Notes: a model not told the origin generated them from the letters alone. A stretch of 64,000 nt of DNA from Opitutia bacterium (GCA_947453695.1 CANGHW010000012.1:1-64000); one strand, 5' to 3'; positions 34,547 to 44,029 are shown, numbered from the stretch's first letter. Numbers and translations: made by a program.

Positions 34547-35722
34547 GGCCATCTGGATTCGCGCAAAAGCCAATTCGATTCGCGCAATGACCCTTTCAGT
34601 TTCCGCGCGGGCCATTTCGATTTGCGCAACGGCCATTTCGATTCACCCAAAGCCCCTTTCGATTCGCGCCATGGCCGTTTCGATTTGCGCAACAGCCGAT
34701 TCAAATCGCGCAGAGGCCATTGCCGATCACTTTTGGGCCCGTTAAAGTCGCGCAAAGGCTGTTTCGATCCGCGCAAAGGGCATTTCAAATGGCGCGAAGG
34801 CCATTTCGATTTACGCGGAGCCTGTTTCTGTTTCCGCGAAGGCCAATTCACCTTACCGAGAGGCCATTTGAGACCACCGAGAGGCCATTTCGATTTGCGC
34901 AATGGCCTCTGCAATTCGCGCAGAGGCCGATTCAGTTTCCGCAACGGCCCTTCCTTATCACTTTTTGGTCCTTTCGGATTACCGAAAGGCTATTTCAGAC
35001 CACCGAAAGCGCATTTCAAATTACCGAAAGGCCATTTCCGCTTACCGAGAGACCATTTCCCATCACCCAAAGGGCATTTAGATTTCCCGGAACCCCATTT
35101 CCGTTTCCCAGGAGACCATTTCGGTTTCCAGGAAGCTCATTTCCAAAACTGCGAAGCTCCCGTCCCGGACCGCAAGCACCGCTTCGTCCGCCGCGAATAC
35201 CGCTTCCTCTCCCCCGAATACCGCTTGTCCGATCGCGAATACCGCTTCGCCCGTTTCGAATACCCCTTCGTCCACCACGAATACCGGTTCGTCCGCCACG
35301 AATACCCCTTCGAGCGCCCCGAATACCGCTTGGTCCATTACGAATACCGCTTCGTCGACTACGAATACCGCTCCCCCTTTCCCGACCACCCCTGCGTGGA
35401 ACGCAGAGGCCCCTGCACAGCACGCGGCGGCCGCTTGGCTTCCGTAGCGGCCCCTGCGAGGTCCACCGAGTCCGCTTCGAGCCACGCCGAGGGCAATGCG
35501 AGGTCCGCAGCGTTCACTGGGCCGTCCGCGAGGTATGATCGATCAACCGCCGAGGGCACGGCGGGTTACCCCGAGCACCATGCGAGGTCCACCGACACCG
35601 CTGCGCCGATTGCAGACACCGCTGTGAGGTCCGCAGGCATCCCTTCGCCGACCGCAACGCTCATTTCAGCAGCCCGGTCTCCCCTCCCGCGGACCGCCAC
35701 CCCACTCGCATCATTCGCAAAA
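34547..35722. repeat. Giant degenerate 21-bp tandem array, 56 units in register
   Basis: Unit starts follow 34547 + 21n with no net insertion or deletion up to 35722 (56 x 21 = 1176 bp). Early units resemble GGCCATTTCGATTTGCGCAA; the middle group reads GGCCATTTCNNNTTACCGAAA; units 32-39 (35198-35365) read TACCGCTTCGTCCNNCACGAA. The last units keep only a CCGAG-like end. Positions 3-4 (CC), 7-9 (TTC) and the CGNAA end are the most constant; the middle six or seven bases vary. Because 21 is a multiple of three, several frames stay open across it, which yields spurious heptapeptide-repeat proteins. The array ends against repeat copy C. Confidence 0.9.
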
Positions 35723-35740
35723 ATGCCTCTGCACCGTCCG

Positions 35741-35940
35741 ATTCCGGCATTAGACATTAGGCCTTAGTCATTGGTCCTTCGCCGCGCTATGCGGCACCCT
35801 TCCGTGTTTTCCGCGTCTTCCGTGGGCCACTCTCTTTCGTGTAGTTCGAGTGTTTCGTGGTTCCCCCATTCTCCACCTTCGCCCCATTTCGCGTCATTCG
35901 CGGGCACTTCTGACTCCCGCCCGCGCCCGGCGACCCCGCC
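35741..35940. repeat. Composite dispersed repeat, copy C
   Basis: Starts with CCGGCATTAGACATTAGGCCTTAGTCATTGG, then TCCTTC and hairpin GCCGC-GCTAT-GCGGC (35781-35795). 9-base units TTCCGTGTT/TTCCGCGTC/TTCCGTGGG follow, then TTTCGTGTAG/TTCGAGTG/TTTCGTGG and a CCATTCTCCACC/ATTCGCGGGCAC block. Relative to copies A and B the order is a circular permutation, as expected if the unit is duplicated in tandem. The hairpin is kept although its bases differ from A and B. Confidence 0.8.
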
Positions 35941-36009
35941 CGAGGAATAGTTCGCGAGGCCACACTTGAACCCCCGGGGCTTTGCCGGCTTGCTGGCAGG
36001 CTCACCGCG

Positions 36010-36867
36010 ATGTCCGCCGTCCTCAACATTTCCACCTACAAGTTCGCGCCGCTCACGGAGCTCGTGCCGCTGCGTGACCGGCTGCGCATCTTCACCGTGG
36101 CCCATGGACTGCGTGGGACAATTCTCCTTAGCACCGAAGGCATCAATCTCTTCGTCGCCGGCCTGCGTGATGACGTGGAGGCGCTCCTCGTCGAACTTCG
36201 CGCCGTGCCCGGTCTCGCAGACCTCGCCCCCAAGGAAAGTTTCAGCAGCGAGCAACCGTTCAACCGGATGCTCGTGAAGATCAAAAAGGAGATCATCGCT
36301 TTCGGCGTCGAGGGCATCGATCCCGCCCGCCGCCCCTCGCCCAAACTCCCCGCGCGCACGCTCAAGCAATGGCTCGACGAGGGCCGCGCCGTCACGCTCC
36401 TCGACACGCGCAATGCCTACGAAGTGAAGCTCGGCACGTTTCGTGGCGCGGTCCCGGCGGGGATCGATCACTTCCGCGACTTTCCCGCTGCCGTCGCCAA
36501 GCTGCCCGCGGAGCTGAAGGACCAGCCCATCGTGATGTTTTGCACCGGCGGCATCCGCTGCGAGAAAGCCGGTCCGTTTATGGAGCGCGAAGGCTTCACC
36601 AACGTGCACCAACTCGACGGCGGCATTTTAAAATATTTCGAAGAGTGCGGCGGCGCGCACTACGAGGGCGAGTGCTTCGTCTTCGACCGCCGCGTGGGCG
36701 TGGATGCAGCGCTGCGCGAGACCGAGGCAAAGCTCTGTTTCAACTGCCAGATGCCCCTGACCGTGGCGGAGCAAAGCGACCCAGCCTACGTGCCCGACAT
36801 CAGCTGCCCGCACTGCATCGGCGGCAAGAAGTCAGCCCACCGCGCGCCCGGTCCCGAAGGTAGCTAA
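36010..36867 (+). CDS. trhO: tRNA uridine(34) hydroxylase TrhO (rhodanese domain)
   Basis: A 285-residue protein of the YceA/TrhO family, which hydroxylates uridine 34 of certain tRNAs as the first step of 5-(carboxy)methoxyuridine formation. An acylphosphatase-like N-terminal domain (residues 1-90: [19 protein letters not shown]) is followed by a rhodanese domain with the active-site loop [11 protein letters not shown] near residue 178. A C-terminal cysteine-rich segment (CFNCQ, CPHCIGG) follows. The gene stands alone, downstream of the repeat region. Confidence 0.93.
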   Translation: MSAVLNISTYKFAPLTELVPLRDRLRIFTVAHGLRGTILLSTEGINLFVAGLRDDVEALLVELRAVPGLADLAPKESFSSEQPFNRMLVKIKKEIIAFGVEGIDPARRPSPKLPARTLKQWLDEGRAVTLLDTRNAYEVKLGTFRGAVPAGIDHFRDFPAAVAKLPAELKDQPIVMFCTGGIRCEKAGPFMEREGFTNVHQLDGGILKYFEECGGAHYEGECFVFDRRVGVDAALRETEAKLCFNCQMPLTVAEQSDPAYVPDISCPHCIGGKKSAHRAPGPEGS

Positions 36868-36906
36868 GGCCGCGACCGGGGAAGCCAGCGACATTCTTCG
36901 GTAGGT

Positions 36907-36930
36907 GTAGCCCTGCTCGTTAGAGCAGGG
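36907..36930 (+). repeat. REP-like palindrome with GTAG head
   Basis: GTAG is followed by stem CCCTGCTC, loop GTTA and GAGCAGGG. The loop is identical to that of the element at 19428-19451 although the stem is not. It lies 39 bp past the trhO stop. Confidence 0.75.
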
Positions 36931-36955
36931 ATTCGCGGGCGGAATGGCGCGTCCT

Positions 36956-36979
36956 CCCGCCTCTCACGAGGCGGGCTAC
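36956..36979 (-). repeat. REP-like palindrome with GTAG head
   Basis: On the minus strand: GTAG, stem CCCGCCTC, loop GTGA, GAGGCGGG. It forms an inverted pair with the element at 36907-36930, GTAG heads outward, about 25 bp apart. The pair sits between two convergent genes, a usual REP location. Confidence 0.75.
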
Positions 36980-37017
36980 CGGAGGCGAGCACGAGGCGGA
37001 AAACGTGAATCGCAATC

Positions 37018-37992
37018 CTAACTCCGCTGGCGCAGCAGACCGGCCAGGCGGGTAAACGTCTCCTCGCCGAAGCCGAGGGCGCGCTTGATCTGCACGTCGC
37101 GCTCGATGGGATTGGCCACGCGGCGCGTCTCACGCCACGCGTCCCACCCGATCATGCCCATCGCCCACATCGGCGCACCGGTCACCAAGACGGGGACATC
37201 GCTGCCGTAGATCATGCGCGCCGCCACCTCGGGCTCGTGCATGCGGCGGAGCGCGGAGGGACGCAGGCGGAAGTTCGGCGCCGCGAGCGCACTGTTGTCC
37301 CCGTAGAGGCGGGGAAAGCGCCGCGTCATCGCGACGAAGACTTCGAAGTAGTCGGGATCGACGAGCATGGTGCCCGTGCCGCTGTGGGCGGCGATACAGG
37401 TGACGCCGATTTCCAGTGCACGGGTGAGCACCCGCGGATCGGCCAGGCGCGCATCGAGGACGGGGAGCGTCCGCTCACTGCCAGTGTGTGCGAGTAAGAT
37501 CAGCCCGCTCTCCGCCATGCGCTCGAGGAAGCGCGTGTAGCGTGGGTTGTTCCAATCGATGTTCTGACAATTGGGCAGGCATTTCAGCATCACCGCCCCG
37601 CCGGCGAGGCAGCGCTCGAGTTCGTCGAGCGCATCGCGCCGCGCCGGGTGGATCGACACCGCAGGCAGGAACTCGCGATGCGTGCGGGCCAAGCCGAGCA
37701 CAAAATCATTGGGCACGAAGAACGAACCGGCGTCGGCGATCACGGTGCCGTCGTCGCGATACGGTTCATCCTGCGCGAGGATCACGGCGGCATCGAGCGA
37801 GGACTCGCGCACGAAGTGCAGCACTTGTGCGGCGTAGAGCCCCTCGAGGTCACCGCGGAGGGCACTCGCCGGCAGCCCCACGGTGCGCAGCATAAACGGC
37901 GCGCCGTATTTGGTGACGCCGCGCGGCCGATACCAGCAGCCCGAGCCGCCGGCGCCGTTGCCCACGACGTGGACATGGCAATCGATCCGCAT
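37018..37992 (-). CDS. Amidohydrolase family 2 metal-dependent hydrolase
   Basis: A 324-residue TIM-barrel hydrolase of the Amidohydro_2 type. The metal motif DCHVHV is at residue 4. A central histidine lies in LILLAHTGSERT and another in CIAAHSGTG. The late aspartate is in MIYGSDVPVL. The family includes decarboxylases and lactonases acting on carboxylated rings or lactones; the substrate cannot be told. It starts 22 bp after the stop of the Aas-like gene and so ends a long minus-strand operon. Confidence 0.85.
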   Translation of the reverse strand: MRIDCHVHVVGNGAGGSGCWYRPRGVTKYGAPFMLRTVGLPASALRGDLEGLYAAQVLHFVRESSLDAAVILAQDEPYRDDGTVIADAGSFFVPNDFVLGLARTHREFLPAVSIHPARRDALDELERCLAGGAVMLKCLPNCQNIDWNNPRYTRFLERMAESGLILLAHTGSERTLPVLDARLADPRVLTRALEIGVTCIAAHSGTGTMLVDPDYFEVFVAMTRRFPRLYGDNSALAAPNFRLRPSALRRMHEPEVAARMIYGSDVPVLVTGAPMWAMGMIGWDAWRETRRVANPIERDVQIKRALGFGEETFTRLAGLLRQRS

Positions 37993-38014
37993 CGCGGGTG
38001 GTTGCAGCCGCCGC

Positions 38015-40249
38015 TCAGGCCTTCATCGCCGCCACCGCGAGTTCGCGGCAGCCCTTCAAATCGAGTTTGCCGGTGCCGAGGACCGGAATCTTCTCCACGC
38101 GGGACACGACCTTCGGGACCCAGAGACCGGGCAGGCCGGCCCCGAGCAGTTTCTCGCGCAACGCTTCGGCGGCGAGTTCGAGGGTGGTAAGGAGGACGAG
38201 CGCCTCACCCTTGACCGGATCGGGCACGCCCATCACGACGACGGTGTAGCCTTGGCTCTGGTCGAGGTCGAAAACTTCGATGATCTTGTTTTCGAGCGTG
38301 CCGTGCGGGACCATCTCGCCACCGATCTTGGAAAACCGGGAGAGCCGGCCCTCGATGAACAGGAAGCCGTGGTCGTCGAAGCGGCCGAGATCGCCGGTGA
38401 TGAACCAGCCATCGCGAAACGCCGCGCGCGTCTTGTCCGGGTCGTCGAGGTAGCCTTCGAAGACGTTCGCGCCGCGGAACAGCACCATGCCGGTCTGCGT
38501 ATGTGGCAGCACTTCCCAGGTCTCCGGGTGGACCACGCGGGCAGTCATGCCCGGCATCATGCGGCCGACGGCGCCCGGATACTTACCGAGTTGCGGCTCA
38601 TTGGTGGAGACGACGACGGGCGGGTGCGGCTGGTTTATATTGGCGGCGGGCGTGGTCTCCGTGAGGCCGTAGCCCTGCATGATATCGAGGTGAAATTGCT
38701 CCATGAACCCGCGCGCGAGGTCCTCGGGCAGTTTCTCTGCGCCGGTGACGACGAGGTCGAGGGTGCGGAGCTCGCCCGGCTGGGCTTTCTTGAGAATGGG
38801 GCGGATGAAGGTCGGCGCGCCGATCAGCACCGTAGCCTGCTCCTCGCGAATCCCATCGATGATCTTGCGCGTATCGAGGGGGCTCGGGACGGTCGCCACC
38901 TTGCAGCCGCGCAACATGGGATACCACAGCGTGACCGTGAAACCAAAGCTGTGGAAGATCGGCAGGCAGCCCAGCAGCGTGCAGGTGTCGGGCAAAATCG
39001 AGAGCGACGAAATCTGCGCGCAGTTCGCGAGGATGTTGCGATGCGTGAGCACGACGCCCTTGGGCTCACCGGAGCTGCCGCTGGTGAACAAGAGGCCGGC
39101 CTCCTCGCGGTCACCGCGCTTGGGTAGCCCCAGCAAATCCGCGCACCATTGGTTGGGCAACAGCCACGCGGCGAGCAGCCACGGGAGGAGGGCGCGCTTG
39201 CCCCCGCAGGCCTCGATCTCGGCCTTGAGGTCGAGGGTGCGCTCGGGCCACGGGAAGTTGGGCAGCTTGGCTTTGACCAAATCGGCGCTGAGCACGGTCG
39301 AGATACCGCCGATCTTGAAACTCGCCTCGAGGCTCGCGCGGGCGGTGGTGAAGTTGAGATTAACGGGGACCTTCCCGGCGGAGATCACCGCGAGGTTGGC
39401 GATGAACGCACCGGCACCCGGGGGCAGCACAATACCCACGCGACGCTCGGGCACGGTGGCACGAAGTCGACGCGAGAGCGCCGACGCCGCCGCATAGAGC
39501 TGGGCACAGGTGAGCTCGCGCCGGCCCACGGTGCGGTCGATCACCTGCAACCGGCCGGGGTGCTTCGTGAGCGCCCGCACGATCTCGCGCCCCAAATGCC
39601 GCTTGAGCACGGGCCGCTCCTGAAACGCCCGCTCGCCAAGATCGAGTAACTCGTGGCGCGCCCACGCGGTGCTGACCTTGTCCGGCGGCGTCGGCCGGCC
39701 AAAGGCGATGAATACATGCGTCGGCAACAGGCGCGGCGATTTCCAGAGGTATTTGTTGCCCGCAAAGGAGAAGATCGAGCCCCAGAGACCATCATGAGCC
39801 GCGGCCACGACCGGGACATCAGCCTGGCGCGCCATCACCTCGAAGCCGCGTTGAATCTCCATGAGCTGACCGGTGCGCGAAATGTGTCCCTCCGGACAGA
39901 GGCACACGACCTCGCCCGCCCGCAGACACTTGATCGCCGCCCGCATGCCTTGAGCCGGCTGCTCCGCCGAGATCGGAATCGAGCCGCTGACCTCGAAGAC
40001 CCAGTTGAAAAACGCATTTCGCGTCAGGCCCTGGTGACCCACAAAGCGAATCGGCCGCGGGCAGACCAACTGCAGCACGATGACATCCACATAGGAGATG
40101 TGGTTGGCGATGAGCAGCACGCCGCCGTTCGAGGGGATATTGTCGACCCCGCTTGCGCGCACCCGGTAGAGCATGCGCGCGATGACCTTGGCGATCAATT
40201 CGAGGAAATACGGCAGATAGGTTCGCCGGCGAATGAGGGGTTGGGACAT
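38015..40249 (-). CDS. Aas-like acyltransferase / acyl-[ACP] synthetase fusion
   Basis: A 744-residue two-domain protein. The PlsC-type acyltransferase (residues about 20-215) shows ANHISYVD (the HxxxxD catalytic motif) and PEGHISRTG. The AMP-forming ligase (about 225-740) shows LLFTSGSSGEPKGVVLTH, GYGLTETTP and FITGDLGRFDDHGF. E. coli Aas (719 residues) re-acylates lysophosphatidylethanolamine; this protein has the same order and similar length. The ATG at 40249 gives MSQPLIRRR; the longer frame overlaps the DUF2339 gene. It is part of the MarR-headed operon. Confidence 0.9.
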   Translation of the reverse strand: MSQPLIRRRTYLPYFLELIAKVIARMLYRVRASGVDNIPSNGGVLLIANHISYVDVIVLQLVCPRPIRFVGHQGLTRNAFFNWVFEVSGSIPISAEQPAQGMRAAIKCLRAGEVVCLCPEGHISRTGQLMEIQRGFEVMARQADVPVVAAAHDGLWGSIFSFAGNKYLWKSPRLLPTHVFIAFGRPTPPDKVSTAWARHELLDLGERAFQERPVLKRHLGREIVRALTKHPGRLQVIDRTVGRRELTCAQLYAAASALSRRLRATVPERRVGIVLPPGAGAFIANLAVISAGKVPVNLNFTTARASLEASFKIGGISTVLSADLVKAKLPNFPWPERTLDLKAEIEACGGKRALLPWLLAAWLLPNQWCADLLGLPKRGDREEAGLLFTSGSSGEPKGVVLTHRNILANCAQISSLSILPDTCTLLGCLPIFHSFGFTVTLWYPMLRGCKVATVPSPLDTRKIIDGIREEQATVLIGAPTFIRPILKKAQPGELRTLDLVVTGAEKLPEDLARGFMEQFHLDIMQGYGLTETTPAANINQPHPPVVVSTNEPQLGKYPGAVGRMMPGMTARVVHPETWEVLPHTQTGMVLFRGANVFEGYLDDPDKTRAAFRDGWFITGDLGRFDDHGFLFIEGRLSRFSKIGGEMVPHGTLENKIIEVFDLDQSQGYTVVVMGVPDPVKGEALVLLTTLELAAEALREKLLGAGLPGLWVPKVVSRVEKIPVLGTGKLDLKGCRELAVAAMKA

Positions 40250-40287
40250 GGGCGAGTGGGAGTTATGCCGAGTGATTCGGGAACGTT

Positions 40288-43200
40288 TCAAAGCTTTTTA
40301 TCCGGTCCATCCGGCGACGGGACGTCGTCGGCGATGAGGTGGCGAAACCGATGATAGGAGAAGCCGACCCACAGCAGCACCGCCCCCAGAGCACCGAAGG
40401 CGACGATGCGGTAGAGGGTCGAGTGGAGGTCGACGAGAAATACGCGCGGCACGCAGAGCGCGAGACCGATGAGTCCGAGGAGGCGGTCCGGCCGAGTGCG
40501 GGCGAAGAGCCCGAAACCAAACCACGCCAACGCCGCCACGCCCCAGCCGACGGTGATGTAGGGCCGCAACTCGCCGAGCTGCGCCAGCATCAGGCCAAAC
40601 ACGAGACTGAGTCCCGCCGCGGGGAAGCCCCACGCCCGCACTTCACGACGAGCCGGCGAGGCCCATAACGCGCCCTCCGGCAGCGTGCGCGCCAGCACCG
40701 TCGCGACCACAGCCATGGCCACGACCGCGCCAAATCCGAAATCGAGATTCGAGATCTCCAGGGAACGACGCGTCACCAGGAGGGCCGCCTGCGCGAGTCC
40801 ACCCACGGCGAAACCCGTCGCCACCTCGACCACGGCCGGAAATCCGAGGCGCGCCACGACGATCGCGAGCGCCGATGCGCCGGCGAACCACGCGACCTGC
40901 ACCTCTCCTTTCGCGTGGCTCAGAATCGCCACCGCGGCAATCAACCCGGCCAGCCACGTCTGCACGGTGGTGGTCAACTCCACGTTGGCCCCCGCCGCCT
41001 TCCAGCGCTCGCACACCCCGGCCGAGCGCGACCACCCAAGGGCCACGCCCCACACCGCGGCCAGCGTGAGGGACACATCGGGCCACAGATGGGCGCTGCC
41101 GACCCAAGCCAGCGCGACGAGCCACAGGAGCCACGCCGCGGTGCGATAGGCACCGTCCCAGCGCCAGGCGAGCAGCGCGCTCGCGAGCACGGCGAAACCG
41201 GTCACGACCAGCGACTCGCCGGCTTCGACGGCGACGACCAGGCTGAACAACAAGCCGACGCCGATCATGATCCCCGCCACCCCACCCCGCGGGCTTTCGG
41301 CCGCAAGCTGCGCCCGCCCGCATGACCACGCGGCCAACGCGGCGGGCCCTATCAGGGCGACCAAGGCCACGGCCCAACGCGCCCCTTCCCCACCGGCCGT
41401 GCCGCGATGAGCAAGCGTCGCGACCAGATGACCGATCACGCCGACGCCCAGCGCCCACGCTGCCAGCCACAGCCACCGACGCGCGGCTTGCTCGGGTGCG
41501 GCCAGCGCCAGCGCGACGGCCAGCCCGAGGCCCACCAGTAAACTCGCTGTGGCGCCGTGACCGACACAAACGCAGGCGCCGAGGGACACGAGCGCAAGTG
41601 CGCTCACCCACCACGCGGCGATTTGTGGCCGCTCCGCCTTGGCATCCCGCCCGAGCCACCAGGCCGCTACGACCGTCGGCCCGAGGACGAGGAGCGCGTT
41701 GGCCCACATGACTTCTAGATGGAACGTGACACCCCCGAGCCGCGACCAGAGTGCGACGTGGGCACCGAGCAGCACGGCGGCACCGGCGAGCCACGGCTCA
41801 CTCCGCCGCCACAGGGCCCCCGCGCCGACCAGGAGCGCAGCGCCGGCGACGCACCACGCCGGCAGCCACGCCTCCGGCATCAGCGTCTGCGCGAATACGA
41901 GCGCCATCACGGCACTCACGCCGCTCACCACGCGGGCAATCGACCGCCGCGCCTCGTCGGCGAGCTCAAGTCCGCTGTCGCGCGCCAGCTCCAGCCCCCA
42001 GGCGAGCAAGGCGACGAGCGTCAGCCCGCGGCCCACGGCCGGGAGACTCAACACCGCCGCCGAGTGGGCGAGCGTTTCCCGCCCCCAGAAGCACAGCGCC
42101 ACCGTGGCCACAATCCCGGAACCCGCGGCGATAACCGCGGAGTGCAGGCGGCGATTCGTCGCCACCATGACGCCGGCCTGCACGATGAGCGCGAGCGCGG
42201 TCCACTCCGGCCCGGTCCACTTGATGACGGCGAGCGTCAGAGCACCGAGAGATTTCGCGAGCAGCACCGCCCCGGCGGCATCGTCCGACCGGGTCGAGGC
42301 GCGCCGCCACGCTGCCGCGCCCAGCACCACTGCGGCGGTCGCGTAGAAAATCCCGAGCTGCGCCGGAAACGCGAGCCACGCCGTGAGCCAACCCAGCGCC
42401 AAGGCGGCCGTGCTGTTGGCATTCTGCACCCACGCCGCGCGAGCGGACGAGGTGTCGCCATCGTCGCGCCAAAAGAACACGGCAAAACCCGCCACCACCG
42501 AACCCCAGACCCACAGTGGCAAGGGCACGTGGCCCGTCGTGCCGAGGCCCGCGAGCAGCGTGCCGTAGATCGCCCAGTAACCACCGAGCGCCACGATCGA
42601 TGGCGCCTCCCACGCCAACCAGCGCTTCCACGCCACGGCCGTGACGGCCAGGACGAGCGCCGAGGCGAGGGCGAAGAGTTGCAAGCCACCGCTAAACGAG
42701 AACCACGCCGCCACGTAGCCAAGCAGCACGGCCATGGTCGCAATCGTGGGCGATTGTTTCCGCCACGCGACGGCGCCGATGCCGGCCGTCACCGCGAGTT
42801 GCCACAGAGCGGCGACGAGTCGGTTATCGATCACCTTCACCGCCGGCACCGTGTAGGCCGCCATGGCAGTGAAGAACGCGAGCGCGAGTCCACCGGCAAA
42901 CACCACCTGGCCAAACCGCGGCGTCTTGCGCTCCAGCCAACCGCCGAGGCCGATGACGCCCGCCGCCACCGTCGCGAGTTCGGCCAGTTTGATCCACGGT
43001 GCGGTGTTCAGCGAAACGTAGACGCCGAAGAATACGGCGCCGATCACGGCAAACAAAATACCGAGGCGCGTCGCCCACCACGCCCCGAGCTGCACCTCCT
43101 TGCTTCCGCCACCGCTGGGCGGCCAGACCTGCAATTGCTCCAGCCACGGCCGGGCTTGCTCCAGCCACGATGGCTCCGGCGCACGGTGGGGACGCAGCGG

Positions 43201-43476
43201 GGGCGGCGCCCGAAACACCTCGGCCGGCACCACCTCGGGTGCCTGCAACACCGGCGGATCGATCTTCTGCTCGACCAGCGGAGGCGGAGCCACCGGCACG
43301 GGTGGCGGCTCAACGATGAGAGGGGCGGGCGCGACCGCATTGAAGCGAGCCGTGCCCAGTGCCTCCTCGGCGATTTGATGCTCGATCGCCCCCACGCGGC
43401 GTTTCAATTGCTCCAGCTCATGCTCGACCCCGCCGATGCGGCGACGAATCGAAACCAGTTCTTCAGTAGGATTCAT
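40288..43476 (-). CDS. DUF2339 multi-pass membrane protein
   Basis: 1062 residues. The N-terminal 40 residues form a coiled coil (IRRRIGGVEHELEQLKRRVGAIEHQI), followed by a Pro-rich linker to about residue 115. More than twenty hydrophobic helices fill the remainder, e.g. RLGILFAVIGAVFFGVYV and the closing FGALGAVLLWVGFSYHRF. This architecture is DUF2339, of unknown function. It lies 25 bp downstream of the GDYXXLXY gene, a partner family often found with DUF2157 and DUF4401 proteins. Confidence 0.88.
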   Translation of the reverse strand: MNPTEELVSIRRRIGGVEHELEQLKRRVGAIEHQIAEEALGTARFNAVAPAPLIVEPPPVPVAPPPLVEQKIDPPVLQAPEVVPAEVFRAPPPLRPHRAPEPSWLEQARPWLEQLQVWPPSGGGSKEVQLGAWWATRLGILFAVIGAVFFGVYVSLNTAPWIKLAELATVAAGVIGLGGWLERKTPRFGQVVFAGGLALAFFTAMAAYTVPAVKVIDNRLVAALWQLAVTAGIGAVAWRKQSPTIATMAVLLGYVAAWFSFSGGLQLFALASALVLAVTAVAWKRWLAWEAPSIVALGGYWAIYGTLLAGLGTTGHVPLPLWVWGSVVAGFAVFFWRDDGDTSSARAAWVQNANSTAALALGWLTAWLAFPAQLGIFYATAAVVLGAAAWRRASTRSDDAAGAVLLAKSLGALTLAVIKWTGPEWTALALIVQAGVMVATNRRLHSAVIAAGSGIVATVALCFWGRETLAHSAAVLSLPAVGRGLTLVALLAWGLELARDSGLELADEARRSIARVVSGVSAVMALVFAQTLMPEAWLPAWCVAGAALLVGAGALWRRSEPWLAGAAVLLGAHVALWSRLGGVTFHLEVMWANALLVLGPTVVAAWWLGRDAKAERPQIAAWWVSALALVSLGACVCVGHGATASLLVGLGLAVALALAAPEQAARRWLWLAAWALGVGVIGHLVATLAHRGTAGGEGARWAVALVALIGPAALAAWSCGRAQLAAESPRGGVAGIMIGVGLLFSLVVAVEAGESLVVTGFAVLASALLAWRWDGAYRTAAWLLWLVALAWVGSAHLWPDVSLTLAAVWGVALGWSRSAGVCERWKAAGANVELTTTVQTWLAGLIAAVAILSHAKGEVQVAWFAGASALAIVVARLGFPAVVEVATGFAVGGLAQAALLVTRRSLEISNLDFGFGAVVAMAVVATVLARTLPEGALWASPARREVRAWGFPAAGLSLVFGLMLAQLGELRPYITVGWGVAALAWFGFGLFARTRPDRLLGLIGLALCVPRVFLVDLHSTLYRIVAFGALGAVLLWVGFSYHRFRHLIADDVPSPDGPDKKL

Positions 43477-43501
43477 GGGAGCACCTCGGAGTGGCGTGGA
43501 T

Positions 43502-44029
43502 TCAGGGATAGGCGCGGCCGTCGAGCAGCACGCGTTTGATGTAGAGCCGGTGGGCGGGACTGACGGACAACTCGACCTCCATCAACTTGAACGAAGGCGT
43601 GCCCTTCCCCTCCGGAACAAAGAATTTTTCGATCCCGTAGTGGACGCGCGTCGCGCCACTCCGGCCAAACACATCGTAGCTGATCGTGCCGCGCACCAGT
43701 TTCTGGGCCGGCCCGGGCACAAGCCGCGTGCGACTCGCCTGCGCGACCTCGTAGTAGTCTCCTCGCTTCTCCAACAGCACCCAGACTTCGTCGCCCACGC
43801 GGTGATCGGACTTGGCCGTGCCCCCGGGCGCGGTGAGCGTCACGGAGCTGATCGAGTAATTCATCGTCATGTAGTCGCCGCGCAGGAGATCACGCGGATC
43901 CACCGGCTGCCCCTTGACCAGAATAACGTCGGCGGCTCGCCGCACCCACTCGTGATAACCGGCCCACGCCACGAGAAACAGCGCCTGGGCCACGACGATA
44001 CCCCAAAAGACACGCGACGTGCGGCTCAT
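43502..44029 (-). CDS. GDYXXLXY domain protein
   Basis: A 175-residue protein with one N-terminal membrane helix (IVVAQALFLVAWAGYHEWV). The defining motif GDYMTMNY follows DPRDLLR near residue 50. The C-terminal part is extracytoplasmic and beta-rich, with a YGIEKFFVPEG segment. The family has no known activity. The start overlaps the DUF2157 stop by four bases, so the two are translationally coupled. Confidence 0.88.
   Translation of the reverse strand: MSRTSRVFWGIVVAQALFLVAWAGYHEWVRRAADVILVKGQPVDPRDLLRGDYMTMNYSISSVTLTAPGGTAKSDHRVGDEVWVLLEKRGDYYEVAQASRTRLVPGPAQKLVRGTISYDVFGRSGATRVHYGIEKFFVPEGKGTPSFKLMEVELSVSPAHRLYIKRVLLDGRAYP

Noticed and set aside
34547-35722. CRISPR array
   Set aside because: No identical repeats separated by unique spacers; unit is 21 bp head-to-tail with gradual drift, and no cas genes are present.
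33677-35767. Open frame of 696 codons (+) and several smaller ones on both strands with 7-residue repeats across the 21-bp array
   Set aside because: A 21-bp period keeps any stop-free frame open, and both strands are open in parts. Composition changes with each array section, the 5' part is antisense to the DUF2293 gene, and no start signal or domain is seen.
41719-43539. 606-codon plus-strand frame opposite DUF2339
   Set aside because: Arg/His/Pro-rich shadow of a multi-pass membrane protein.
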